DNA of 46,275 nt. Origin: an uncultured Marinicella sp. (lineage in GTDB: Bacteria; Pseudomonadota; Gammaproteobacteria; Xanthomonadales; Marinicellaceae). Made by a program: the position numbers and the translations under genes. The notes under the pieces are model-generated. The model had not been told where the DNA came from. It searched no databases and was given only the letters and a program-made list of their open reading frames with translations. The stretch lies in contig CANNAM010000016.1 of NCBI GenBank assembly GCA_947502595.1, forward strand, positions 1 through 46,275. Reading direction: 5' to 3'. Positions 9,801-17,431 of the stretch are shown here, piece after piece (position 1 is the stretch's first letter; each line of letters begins with the position of its first letter).

Positions 9801-10506
9801 CCAAGCAACGGCGGATTTGGCAGTTGATGGTGTTTTGCTGACTCTAGACAATGGCCAACAAGTCCAAATCAACGGACTGGCTGAACAGCTGTACCAACAA
9901 GCCGGTTATTTAAGTGATCAAGTGGTCATCAGCAGCAGTAAACAATCCGGTGAATGGAATAAAAAACTGATTAAGCCATTCATCAATTGGTGTTTGTGGC
10001 AATTGTCCAATCAGGTTAATGTGGCAGAAGTGTTCAATGTCCACCTGGTGTTTCCTGACAAGTACCAACACATCGAATTCAAACAATGGTATGCAGCCGG
10101 TGCAAGTTTTGCCACAAAACCTGGCATCGAAAGTTACCTGCAAAAACTGGTGCAGCAGTATTTGGCCCTGCCAGCATATTTTTTACCCAGTGATTTATTG
10201 AATGATTTAAAGGTGACAACAAAACCAGAGGTGCCACAAGCAGTGCCTTTTCTTGGAAAGGGCTCCAAAGCCAAGAGCAACCATTATTTGGCCTATGAAC
10301 ATACTGACCTGTGCAGTGAAGACGTTCAAGCAGTGCTTACTAAGTACATGAGCGGTATGCACTGGCCCAGTTACGAAGAAATATTTCAGTTGGTCCAGGT
10401 GCAGCCCAGTGACGACCCGCTAACAACTTATCGACAAAATTTAATGCCACTATTCGCCATGGTAAAAGGCCGGCTTGATGTTGTGGAGCAGGGAGGTCAG
10501 TCATGA
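6817..10506 (+). CDS. recC: Exodeoxyribonuclease V subunit gamma (RecC)
   Basis: This is the structural and Chi-recognition subunit of the RecBCD helicase-nuclease, which processes double-strand DNA ends for RecA-mediated repair. The 1229-aa protein is about 100 aa longer than E. coli RecC (1122). Recognisable segments are the N-terminal SVEQLAQVLA with PNANMQRYLQL and the helicase-like core segment LTYVLGLDEKTFPG (about residues 677-690). Next comes RRIGDINTVENNNYLLLE with LYLSYVG, which corresponds to the RecC region written RPGDRSRRDDDRYLFLE in E. coli. As expected for RecC, the helicase and nuclease catalytic residues are degenerate. Its TGA overlaps the recB start (ATGA at 10503-10506). 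The order is recC-recB-recD with no ptrA between recC and recB. Confidence 0.93.
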   Translation: MASNSINLYFSHSVEQLAQVLADQVMLQQASGSIFVAPKVLVPNANMQRYLQLTMAKINGVCAHVDFPFLETGLFQAVNELLDKQFTHLSGTMVAWSVWRLLHDEKLLENPVYASIKTYLGGIESAQLLATKRWQLSQKLAKLMLDYEAQRPEMVHQWLQGKQVFHSSSDTRLKQSEQLQKDLYLRIYNAEFSQRSITLFQAALKLERQQYNSTQQSIHIFTPSRLSQLHRKLLLQLGQFMSIHIYSLNVCSEYWEDLQTEQEVRWQQRLLKSYKSHPVSTVDNDGLPTADTVTGEVFVELSSFADENELLKAWGKPGREALKLFSEIEVDAIHHSIAYQDDWLIPDFSAAHSLLHVLQSNVLNRSAAAAQIQAKDALSSLQFACAPSIIREVEAVYNSILWNLEQSPELALNEIAVLVTDMNQYRFVLEQVFEELNHQHQLQLSYAIVDSSAAKESLYAAAVLDLFTVLDEDFIRSSVFKWLDNPCVQAANHFDANDWQDWLSVVDQLGIYCGFSALYPASQDDYNVAVDQLFTWQQGLSRLHQSLATGSDNGAEFDVSAIGAERIGQLSVLLETLYQYKLRLNQVQTAAQWEQQLNQLFDLLIAVPADNQQEHNIQMALQQSLLNLAAAEPDLRLSFADIKQFISHELQQLPASKGSYLSGGVVCAALQPMRPIPFKLTYVLGLDEKTFPGQVRHETLDLTQRSRRIGDINTVENNNYLLLETLMCSREKLYLSYVGMDLLRDEIIQPSPAFSTLYQYATSLLDLNALDLDCLPITQLPLDASESAHFDGSQLELQDWGVNYSFADYLLKVNRQQADWQPRSNDLSPAQLSAWQRLQAVKSQEQADIDKVLNLKQMVDTNSSSASVIQLDAQQLADYLSNPQAAVLQQLGIESKHPEDRSLVEHEPTQLTPLLKHAIFTDSIKQWLEQPQTANLPTIIKQQHQHHLSLSQAPLALFADLAELAKVAEPLNKALVDQLADKQVLGSLKVGQASTQATADLAVDGVLLTLDNGQQVQINGLAEQLYQQAGYLSDQVVISSSKQSGEWNKKLIKPFINWCLWQLSNQVNVAEVFNVHLVFPDKYQHIEFKQWYAAGASFATKPGIESYLQKLVQQYLALPAYFLPSDLLNDLKVTTKPEVPQAVPFLGKGSKAKSNHYLAYEHTDLCSEDVQAVLTKYMSGMHWPSYEEIFQLVQVQPSDDPLTTYRQNLMPLFAMVKGRLDVVEQGGQS

Positions 10507-13500
10507 GAACAATCCATTTTACTGACATTCAAGCAGCTGCTGAAGTCAGCTTGCACCAACATGCGGTGATAGAGGCTTCTGCTGGCACCGGTAAAACCTA
10601 TACTTTGATTGAATTGGTGATGCGCTTGCTGCTTGAAGAACGCATGCAAATAGAAAAATTGTTGTTGGTGACTTTCACCGAACAGGCCACCGGTGAGCTC
10701 AAAGCACGCATCCGTGAACGGTTACAAGATGAGCTGAGGCGAGCGACGGATGTTGCGTTGATTGCGCACTTAGAACATAACATTTTACAACTCAATCAAG
10801 CATCGGTTTTCACCATCCACGGCTTTTGTCATGGCGCATTAAGAGAGTTTGCTTTTGAGCAGGGTGCAGTGTTTGAAGCCGAAGTGATCAGTGATTACGA
10901 TGTGTGGAATTTGACGCTGCGTCAAATGAAACGCCAATGGCCTGCAAACCAGCAACTGTTGAAGCAGTTGCAGGCTTATACAGCGGATAAGAAAATAACA
11001 TCCATTGATGATTTGTTGCTGCAATTGGCAGCTCAGTTTAAACCTGAATTTGACACAATTTACCCCAACTCAACTGCACTGAATGTTCAAGATATTATTA
11101 TTGATATCAGAGGCTTATTGGGTTTGTCTTTGGCTGAGTATGAAGCGCAATTTGTCGCACTAAAGGGCTTGAAGAAAACTTCGCATAAAACCCTGTGGTT
11201 GGGTGTTATTGAACCCTTTATCACTGCCTTGCAAGCGGCAGTGGATGCCGAAGACAGTGACGCTCTTATGCAGTTGTTAGCGTCAACGTATACGAATAAA
11301 AAGGACCTTAATGAAGTGTTTTTTAAAGGCTGTCCAGCCATTTATAAAGTTGATCACAAAGACGCTTTCGCGGGCGTCAATTTGCAGTCGTCAGCCCAAT
11401 TGTTTGAGCTAATAACTGGGTTGAATGAGGTTTGGGAAAGCATTCAAAGCCACCAGCAGGGGCTGAAATATTCGGCCATCCCTGAGTTGTTAAATGAGTT
11501 GGTGCAACGCAGTCAGCACTATAAATTAGACCGTGGCTTGCTCAGTTATGACGACATGATTGTACGTCTGTGGCAACAATTGCGCCAAGAGGGAGGGCTG
11601 CCACAGGCTGATCAGTTGTTAAGTCGTGCATTAAGGGATAAATACCAAGTGGCCATCATCGATGAGTTTCAAGACACCGATATCAGGCAATGGCAAATAT
11701 TTGAGCAACTGTTCCTCAAAGCATCGGGCAGTCAATCAAATGGACCTGATCACCGCTTGTGGGTGATTGGCGACCCCAAACAAGCCATTTACGGTTTCAG
11801 AGGTGCAGATTTACATACCTATGAAGCGGCGAAAACCAGCATCATTGAAAGTTACCAAGGAAACGCCTACCGTCTGGGTACCAATTACCGCACTGTTTCA
11901 GGTTTGATAACCGAGTTGAATCGATTTTTTGCCGATGCGGAAAGTGGCTGGTTTCAGCCCGAAGCGGTGCATGTAAAAGCGCCAGATTCGACTCTAATCG
12001 AAATTAACAAACAGCCACAAATAGTTGATAACAAAGGTTTAAGTTATTTCAATTGTCTGTCTGTTGAACAAAGTGATGCCGATACAGTGAAACGTCAGTT
12101 GGCAGAAAAAATTGTGGCCACCATCAAGCATCAAATCATCAACCAAGTGGAAGTTAAGTTAAAAGGCGAGCAGCGCAAGCTCAATGCTGCTGACGTGTGT
12201 ATTTTGGTCAGGGGCAATAAAGACGCTGAATATATCGAGGCGGCTTTACAGCAACAGCATATTCCTTTCACCTTTCATAAAAAGAAAAACCTGTACCAAT
12301 CAATAGAAGCCATACATTTCCATGTTGTACTGACAGCACTGGCCCGGCCGAATGAGATTAAGCGTGTTAACAACGCTTTGTTGACTTTATTTTTTGGCTT
12401 ACAGCCCATGCAACTTGCAGATTTTGCAGCTGAGCAGCTGCCTGCTACAACCGAATTATGGCTCAGTACCAAAGAAGCGGTGCTGGCCAAAGATTGGGTT
12501 AAAGTGTTTGATTTGTTGCTGAATGAAAGTGGCGCCTTATTCAGGGCCAGAAACAACAGCCGACGCTTGGCAAATATCAAACAGTTAAAACAGCAACTGC
12601 TTAAAGCGGCCTTACAAAACAACCTGGGCGCGGATGCTTTGTTGAAATTCTTTCAACAAAAACGTCAACAAACATCCAATGATGAGGACTTACACCACAA
12701 AGACACCGAAAGAAATGCCGTTAAGATCATGACCATGCACATCAGTAAAGGCTTGGAATTCCCGGTGGTGTTTCTGTTTGGGGGCTTTGGTCAAGGTCCT
12801 GGTGATGCGTTTTTACAATTTTACGATGAACAGCGTCAGGGCATGGTATATGACTTGGTTAAACAACACCAGTTAGCGTATGAATCACAGCAACTTAAAG
12901 AGGCCCATCAGTTGTACTATGTGGCCATGACCCGTGCCATATTCATGCTGTTTTTGCCCTATGTAGACCAATCTGAAAACACCATCACCAGGCCAGGCTG
13001 GTATGTAAAAACAGTGATGCAGCGATTAAATGAAACAGGTATGCACCAACAAATACCAGCTGAAAGCAGTGACCAAGTGGTTCATATTGATTCATCACAA
13101 GGGCCAGTTGCAGCTGTAACTTACGATTTAAAACCACCACGGAACTTGTATTCAAGGCGTCGTAATTTAAACTCGTTTTCTTCTTTGAGTCAGCTTAAAA
13201 AGCAAAGCAGCTCCACAGCAATTGCTGCCGATTTCAGTCAAAGTTTGACTGCTGAATTGATCAGTACTGAGGATCGAATCAGGCCAGACAGCAGTGCCCT
13301 GTCAAGCCCACAAATTCCAGGAGGGGTTAAAACCGGACATGTGTTGCATGGTATATTTGAACATGTTGATTTCAAGCAAATCAGTGTGCATGAATCAGCT
13401 GCAGCTGTGTATCAGGATGCCGAGATCATGGCTGTAATTGATCAACAAATGCAGCAGTTTAAATTAGACAACAAAGCATTTGCTGATACAGTTAATAAAG

Positions 13501-14057
13501 GTGCGATGGAATTGAACGCTGAGAAAAAACAACCTTTGGATTACCGGCAGCAGTTTGCTGACTGGGCATGGCATACTTTGAACAAACCATTGGCTGCTCT
13601 GAATGGGCAGTGTTTGGCAGGTATTTCAGCAGCTGATCGTTGTCATGAACTGTCGTTTTTTTGGAACCACGGCACCACGCATTTAACTGGCTTCATTGAT
13701 TTGTTGTTCGCAGTTCCGGGTAACGACGGTGCCACTGATTACTATATTTTAGATTGGAAAAGTAACTACAGTGCCAATGGCTACAGTCCTGCCGTGTTGT
13801 CAGATGAGGTGATGACCCAACACCAATACCACTGGCAGTATCAGTTGTATGCTTTGGCGGTGCAAAGTTGGTTTGATGCGCTAAACTTAAAAAACGCCCG
13901 TTTAAAAGGCGCAATATATGTGTTTTCTAGGGGCATTAACTGCCATGAAGCTGTACAGAATGGCGTGTTCTATGATGATTTCAGTGACCACAGCTGGCAG
14001 TTGGCAGACATCAAAACAGAGTTGTTGCAGATTGACCAATTTGGAGTGAAGTCATGA
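10503..14057 (+). CDS. recB: Exodeoxyribonuclease V subunit beta (RecB)
   Basis: RecB is the 3'-5' SF1A helicase and the sole nuclease of RecBCD. The 1184-aa length matches E. coli (1180). The Walker A motif EASAGTGKT lies at 24-32 and motif II IIDEFQDTD at about 384-392. GDPKQAIYGFRGADLHTYE and a KIMTMHISKGLEFPVVF-type motif V follow. The C-terminal nuclease domain is intact: His949 in GHVLHG, Asp1066 in TGFIDLLF, and Asp1084 and Lys1086 in LDWKSN. These correspond to E. coli H956, D1067, D1080 and K1082. It overlaps recC upstream and recD downstream by ATGA, which points to translational coupling of the three subunits. Confidence 0.96.
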   Translation: MRTIHFTDIQAAAEVSLHQHAVIEASAGTGKTYTLIELVMRLLLEERMQIEKLLLVTFTEQATGELKARIRERLQDELRRATDVALIAHLEHNILQLNQASVFTIHGFCHGALREFAFEQGAVFEAEVISDYDVWNLTLRQMKRQWPANQQLLKQLQAYTADKKITSIDDLLLQLAAQFKPEFDTIYPNSTALNVQDIIIDIRGLLGLSLAEYEAQFVALKGLKKTSHKTLWLGVIEPFITALQAAVDAEDSDALMQLLASTYTNKKDLNEVFFKGCPAIYKVDHKDAFAGVNLQSSAQLFELITGLNEVWESIQSHQQGLKYSAIPELLNELVQRSQHYKLDRGLLSYDDMIVRLWQQLRQEGGLPQADQLLSRALRDKYQVAIIDEFQDTDIRQWQIFEQLFLKASGSQSNGPDHRLWVIGDPKQAIYGFRGADLHTYEAAKTSIIESYQGNAYRLGTNYRTVSGLITELNRFFADAESGWFQPEAVHVKAPDSTLIEINKQPQIVDNKGLSYFNCLSVEQSDADTVKRQLAEKIVATIKHQIINQVEVKLKGEQRKLNAADVCILVRGNKDAEYIEAALQQQHIPFTFHKKKNLYQSIEAIHFHVVLTALARPNEIKRVNNALLTLFFGLQPMQLADFAAEQLPATTELWLSTKEAVLAKDWVKVFDLLLNESGALFRARNNSRRLANIKQLKQQLLKAALQNNLGADALLKFFQQKRQQTSNDEDLHHKDTERNAVKIMTMHISKGLEFPVVFLFGGFGQGPGDAFLQFYDEQRQGMVYDLVKQHQLAYESQQLKEAHQLYYVAMTRAIFMLFLPYVDQSENTITRPGWYVKTVMQRLNETGMHQQIPAESSDQVVHIDSSQGPVAAVTYDLKPPRNLYSRRRNLNSFSSLSQLKKQSSSTAIAADFSQSLTAELISTEDRIRPDSSALSSPQIPGGVKTGHVLHGIFEHVDFKQISVHESAAAVYQDAEIMAVIDQQMQQFKLDNKAFADTVNKGAMELNAEKKQPLDYRQQFADWAWHTLNKPLAALNGQCLAGISAADRCHELSFFWNHGTTHLTGFIDLLFAVPGNDGATDYYILDWKSNYSANGYSPAVLSDEVMTQHQYHWQYQLYALAVQSWFDALNLKNARLKGAIYVFSRGINCHEAVQNGVFYDDFSDHSWQLADIKTELLQIDQFGVKS

Positions 14058-16030
14058 AGTTTCAGGTCACAGCACAGCATTTGGCCCATGTATTTGATGG
14101 TTTGAACTTAAACCATGAACGGGTGTTGAGTCACTTGAGTTTAGACTTGGGTCATGTGCAATTGCTGCGTGATTGTTACCAAGCATGGGAAACTGCCGAT
14201 GAACAATTTTGGCTGGTGTTACTGGCTTTAGTTGATGCGGTGAACCAAGGGTCTTTGTGTTTGGATTTAAAACAGCCTTCGGTACAGCAAAAGTTACAAA
14301 GGTTAGGTGTCGAGCAAGTTTCAGAGTTGATGCGATCGATTGATTGGTCTGAGCTGCATTTGCAGCAAACAGCCATCCTACACTGTGAAAATGACTGTTT
14401 GTATTTTGCCAAATACCGGCAGTTAGAACAGCAGTTGCAAGGCGCTTTAGAACGCTTGTTGAGAGACTACGCGGGGCCTGAATTCACCGCACAGCAGGTG
14501 GCAGCAGCGGCTCGCCAAGTCACCGATGAACTGAGTTTTGAGCACATTGAAGCCCGACAGGTGCTGGCCATTGTCATCAGTTTGTTACAGCCTTTTGGCA
14601 TCATATCTGGCGGCCCAGGCACAGGAAAAACCACCATCATGAGCTCAGTGTTGCGTGCCTTGATGTTATTAGGTTATCGACCGGAAGATGTGGTGTTGGC
14701 AGCGCCCACTGGGCGAGCGGCCAACCGCATGACTGAATCATTGCATGAAGTTTTGAGTCAGCACATCAAGGTGGTTGCCAATACCGATCAAGGTTTGATG
14801 GACCTTGAGGCCAAAACCATCCATCGGTTGTTGGGTGCGCGAGCTGGTTGGCGTGGTTTTCAATACGGTGCACACAATTTGGTGAATTGTAAATTGTTGG
14901 TGGTGGATGAGGTGTCAATGGTTGATGCGGCCTTGATGCGCCAGTTGCTGCAAGCTGTACCATTGGATTGTCGGGTGATTCTGTTGGGTGATCAGTTTCA
15001 GTTACCTTCGGTGGACTCTGGCGCAGTGCTGGCTGATTTAATGCCGCCGGTAGGCACCACAGACCAGTACAGTGAGTCGATGTGTCAAAACTTGGCCTTG
15101 GCACTGGATGGTTTTGCCTGTAAGTCGACTTTGATGGCAGAACTGACGCCGGTGAACACCGCACACCTGTTGACCGACCATGTGGCTGTTTTAACTGTGT
15201 CTAAACGCTGTCAACCTGACATTGCAGCGCTTAGTGAGCTCGTTCGGCAAGGACGCGCTGAGCAAATGTTTGAGTCAGACTTGTTACAAATTGCTGCAGA
15301 GGATTTCGTTGAGCAAACGGTTGAAGGCGTCTATTTTATGGCTGCAGATTCAGACTTTAAAACTTGGCAACGCAACTATTTAAACTGGATTAAAAGCCAT
15401 TATTTTGCCCAATCAACTGATTTCAAAGCCTTAATAAAGCAGCTGCATGGGTTCGATGAAACCCAATTGACCCAATACCAAACACCACTAACACAAATTT
15501 TTAAGTTGATTAACAGCAACCGCATTTTGACCTTGGTTAATGAATCAACGGTAGGCAGTGTGCAAATCAATGAACATATCACCGCTCTAATGAAACAGCA
15601 GTTGGGCGTTTCAGGTATGCAAAACAGGTACCATGGTTCAGTCATCATGCTGGGTCAAAACAATACAACTTTAGGTTTGTTCAATGGTGATGTGGCGATT
15701 CTGTTGGCATCCAATAACGGTCAATTGCGTGCAGTACTGCCACACCAAGGCGGCTTTATATCACACTCCATCCATGTGTTGCCGCGCTTCACTTCAGCCT
15801 ATGCCATCACTGTGCACAAAAGCCAAGGCTCTGAATTCCAACATGTGTTGATGCCTTTGCCAGAAGATGAAAATCACCGCTTATTAACCCGTGAAATCAT
15901 CTATACCGGTATGACACGGGCCAAACAATCTGTCGGTATCTATGCCGCTCCAGAGGCTTTAAAAATGGCGGTTAAACGACAAACTAGCAGACACAGTGGT
16001 TTGCGCTTTTGGTACAATCAAGCACCTTAA
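14054..16030 (+). CDS. recD: Exodeoxyribonuclease V subunit alpha (RecD)
   Basis: RecD is the 5'-3' SF1B helicase of RecBCD, which drives the fast strand and switches at Chi. The 658-aa protein is slightly longer than E. coli RecD (608). The Walker A motif GGPGTGKTT lies at about 186-194, followed by AAPTGRAANRM, the Walker B-type VVDEVSMVD, LLGDQFQLPSVDSGAVLAD and motif V/VI with AITVHKSQGSEF and TGMTRAKQSVGIY. An N-terminal RecB-binding region (1-130) precedes the motor. The ATG at 14054 overlaps the recB stop. The VOC gene starts 22 nt downstream, so it may belong to the same transcript. Confidence 0.95.
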   Translation: MKFQVTAQHLAHVFDGLNLNHERVLSHLSLDLGHVQLLRDCYQAWETADEQFWLVLLALVDAVNQGSLCLDLKQPSVQQKLQRLGVEQVSELMRSIDWSELHLQQTAILHCENDCLYFAKYRQLEQQLQGALERLLRDYAGPEFTAQQVAAAARQVTDELSFEHIEARQVLAIVISLLQPFGIISGGPGTGKTTIMSSVLRALMLLGYRPEDVVLAAPTGRAANRMTESLHEVLSQHIKVVANTDQGLMDLEAKTIHRLLGARAGWRGFQYGAHNLVNCKLLVVDEVSMVDAALMRQLLQAVPLDCRVILLGDQFQLPSVDSGAVLADLMPPVGTTDQYSESMCQNLALALDGFACKSTLMAELTPVNTAHLLTDHVAVLTVSKRCQPDIAALSELVRQGRAEQMFESDLLQIAAEDFVEQTVEGVYFMAADSDFKTWQRNYLNWIKSHYFAQSTDFKALIKQLHGFDETQLTQYQTPLTQIFKLINSNRILTLVNESTVGSVQINEHITALMKQQLGVSGMQNRYHGSVIMLGQNNTTLGLFNGDVAILLASNNGQLRAVLPHQGGFISHSIHVLPRFTSAYAITVHKSQGSEFQHVLMPLPEDENHRLLTREIIYTGMTRAKQSVGIYAAPEALKMAVKRQTSRHSGLRFWYNQAP

Positions 16031-16052
16031 AAACTGGTAACTGAGGGTGATT

Positions 16053-16439
16053 ATGCAAAAGGTCAGAGGAGTAGGTGGTTTGTTTTTTCAGTGTGAAGAG
16101 CCTGAGAAGCTAGCGGCTTGGTACCAAAAATATTTAGGTATACAACTGGATGGTGATACCTATGGCATGTTCAATCCCAATGACGCACAAACTCTAGATA
16201 GAACCGTTTGGAGCACTTTCAGTAAAGACTCTGATTACTTTGCTCCATCAAAACAAGCATTTATGTTCAACTTTATTGTTGATGATGTGGCCGCCATGAT
16301 TGCACAAGTGGTCGAAGGTGGTGCTACCCAAGCCGGTGAAATTGTCAAAGAATCCTATGGTGATTTTGGCTGGTTTATTGACCCAGCTGGATTCAAAGTT
16401 GAACTGTGGATGCCCAAATCATTTGAGACAACAGAATAA
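16053..16439 (+). CDS. VOC-fold (glyoxalase/bleomycin resistance-like) protein
   Basis: This small cytoplasmic protein of about 128 aa has a vicinal oxygen chelate fold. The N-terminal half has FFQCEEPEKLAAWYQKYLGI, and the C-terminal beta-strand pattern GDFGWFIDPAGFKVELWMP is the usual end of a YdeN/glyoxalase-like VOC domain. The E in VELW is the usual C-terminal metal ligand. I cannot assign a substrate. A GTG at 16047 is in frame. The ATG at 16053 is preferred because GAGGG (16043-16047) then sits 5 nt upstream. proC starts only 4 nt after the stop. Confidence 0.85.
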   Translation: MQKVRGVGGLFFQCEEPEKLAAWYQKYLGIQLDGDTYGMFNPNDAQTLDRTVWSTFSKDSDYFAPSKQAFMFNFIVDDVAAMIAQVVEGGATQAGEIVKESYGDFGWFIDPAGFKVELWMPKSFETTE

Positions 16440-16443
16440 ATAC

Positions 16444-17274
16444 ATGAAAACGATCAAAGACGTACGCATCCGTTTTATAGGTGCGGGAAATATGGCAGCC
16501 AGTATTATGGGTGGCTTAATCAATAAAGGCATGGGTGCCAGTCAAATCACTGCCAGTGACCCAGGGCCGGATCAACGTGCATACATTGAGAAACAATTCA
16601 ATATTCAAAGCTTCAGTGAAAACAATGCGCACTTTGGTATGCCGGACATGGTTATCATTGCGGTTAAACCACAAATCATGAAACAAGTGCTACAAGATGT
16701 GGCGGTCAGTATTCGCAGCGCCTATCCATTGTTGATTTCAGTGGTGGCAGGAATTACCAGCCAACAGATCAACCAATGGTTACAAGCTGATTTGCCGGTG
16801 GTTCGCACCATGCCCAATACCCCGGCTTTGATTGGACAGGGCGCTATTGGCATGTATGCCAACACATTTGTCAGTGCAGAGCAGTTAACCTTAACCGAAC
16901 AGGTGATGGCTGCTTTAGGCACCTCAATTTGGGTTGATGAAGAAAGCCAAATCGATGCCGTGACGGCTTTGTCTGGCAGTGGTCCTGCTTATTTCTTCAT
17001 GTTCATGGAGTACCTACAACAGGCCGCGCAAAAACTGGGTTTAAGTGCAGCTGATGCAACTTTACTGGCAAAAAAAACCGCCATGGGTGCGGCGATGCTC
17101 GCTGACAACAGCACCGAAAGCTTACAGCGACTGAAAGACCGTGTGACTTCACCCAATGGCACCACGGCAGCAGCACTAGAAAGTTTTGATGCCAGTAACA
17201 TCCAGCAAGTCATCGAACTGGCCCTGATTGCAGCGCATGAGCGCTCTGTTGAACTGTCGAAGGAATTTGATTAA
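16444..17274 (+). CDS. proC: Pyrroline-5-carboxylate reductase
   Basis: ProC reduces pyrroline-5-carboxylate to proline with NAD(P)H in the last step of proline synthesis. The 276-aa protein starts with a Rossmann fold (IRFIGAGNMAASIMGG, about residues 8-23). It contains VRTMPNTPALIGQGAIGM and the family signature SGSGPAYFFMFMEYL, and ends with VTSPNGTTAAALESF. The reading frame is open upstream to 16300. That stretch overlaps the VOC gene in another frame and has no ProC similarity, so ATG 16444 is the start. No Shine-Dalgarno is visible, and the gene probably depends on translation of the VOC gene 4 nt upstream. Confidence 0.95.
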   Translation: MKTIKDVRIRFIGAGNMAASIMGGLINKGMGASQITASDPGPDQRAYIEKQFNIQSFSENNAHFGMPDMVIIAVKPQIMKQVLQDVAVSIRSAYPLLISVVAGITSQQINQWLQADLPVVRTMPNTPALIGQGAIGMYANTFVSAEQLTLTEQVMAALGTSIWVDEESQIDAVTALSGSGPAYFFMFMEYLQQAAQKLGLSAADATLLAKKTAMGAAMLADNSTESLQRLKDRVTSPNGTTAAALESFDASNIQQVIELALIAAHERSVELSKEFD

Positions 17275-17284
17275 GCCGATTTTT

Positions 17285-17334
17285 AAATCCAGCTGTCTGA
17301 AATAAGTGCCACAGGGCACTGCGAGGGATTTTTT
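17285..17334 (+). terminator. Possible rho-independent terminator after proC
   Basis: An outer stem AAATCC (17285-17290)/GGATTT (17326-17331) encloses an inner hairpin GTGCC-ACAG-GGCAC (17306-17319), and a run of six T follows (17329-17334). The two-part stem has large internal loops, so this is a tentative call. It would separate proC from the helicase gene. Confidence 0.35.
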
Positions 17335-17431
17335 GTTAATCACCAACTCAGAAAGCTGTTGAATATTCACATCAATCTATCTTGACTCCTTTATAATGGT
17401 CGGTTGTTAGTGATTTTTGTTGGCTTATTAG

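Noticed and set aside
16300-16443. Upstream extension of proC
   Set aside because: It overlaps the VOC gene in a different frame and lacks ProC similarity. The Rossmann start fits ATG 16444.
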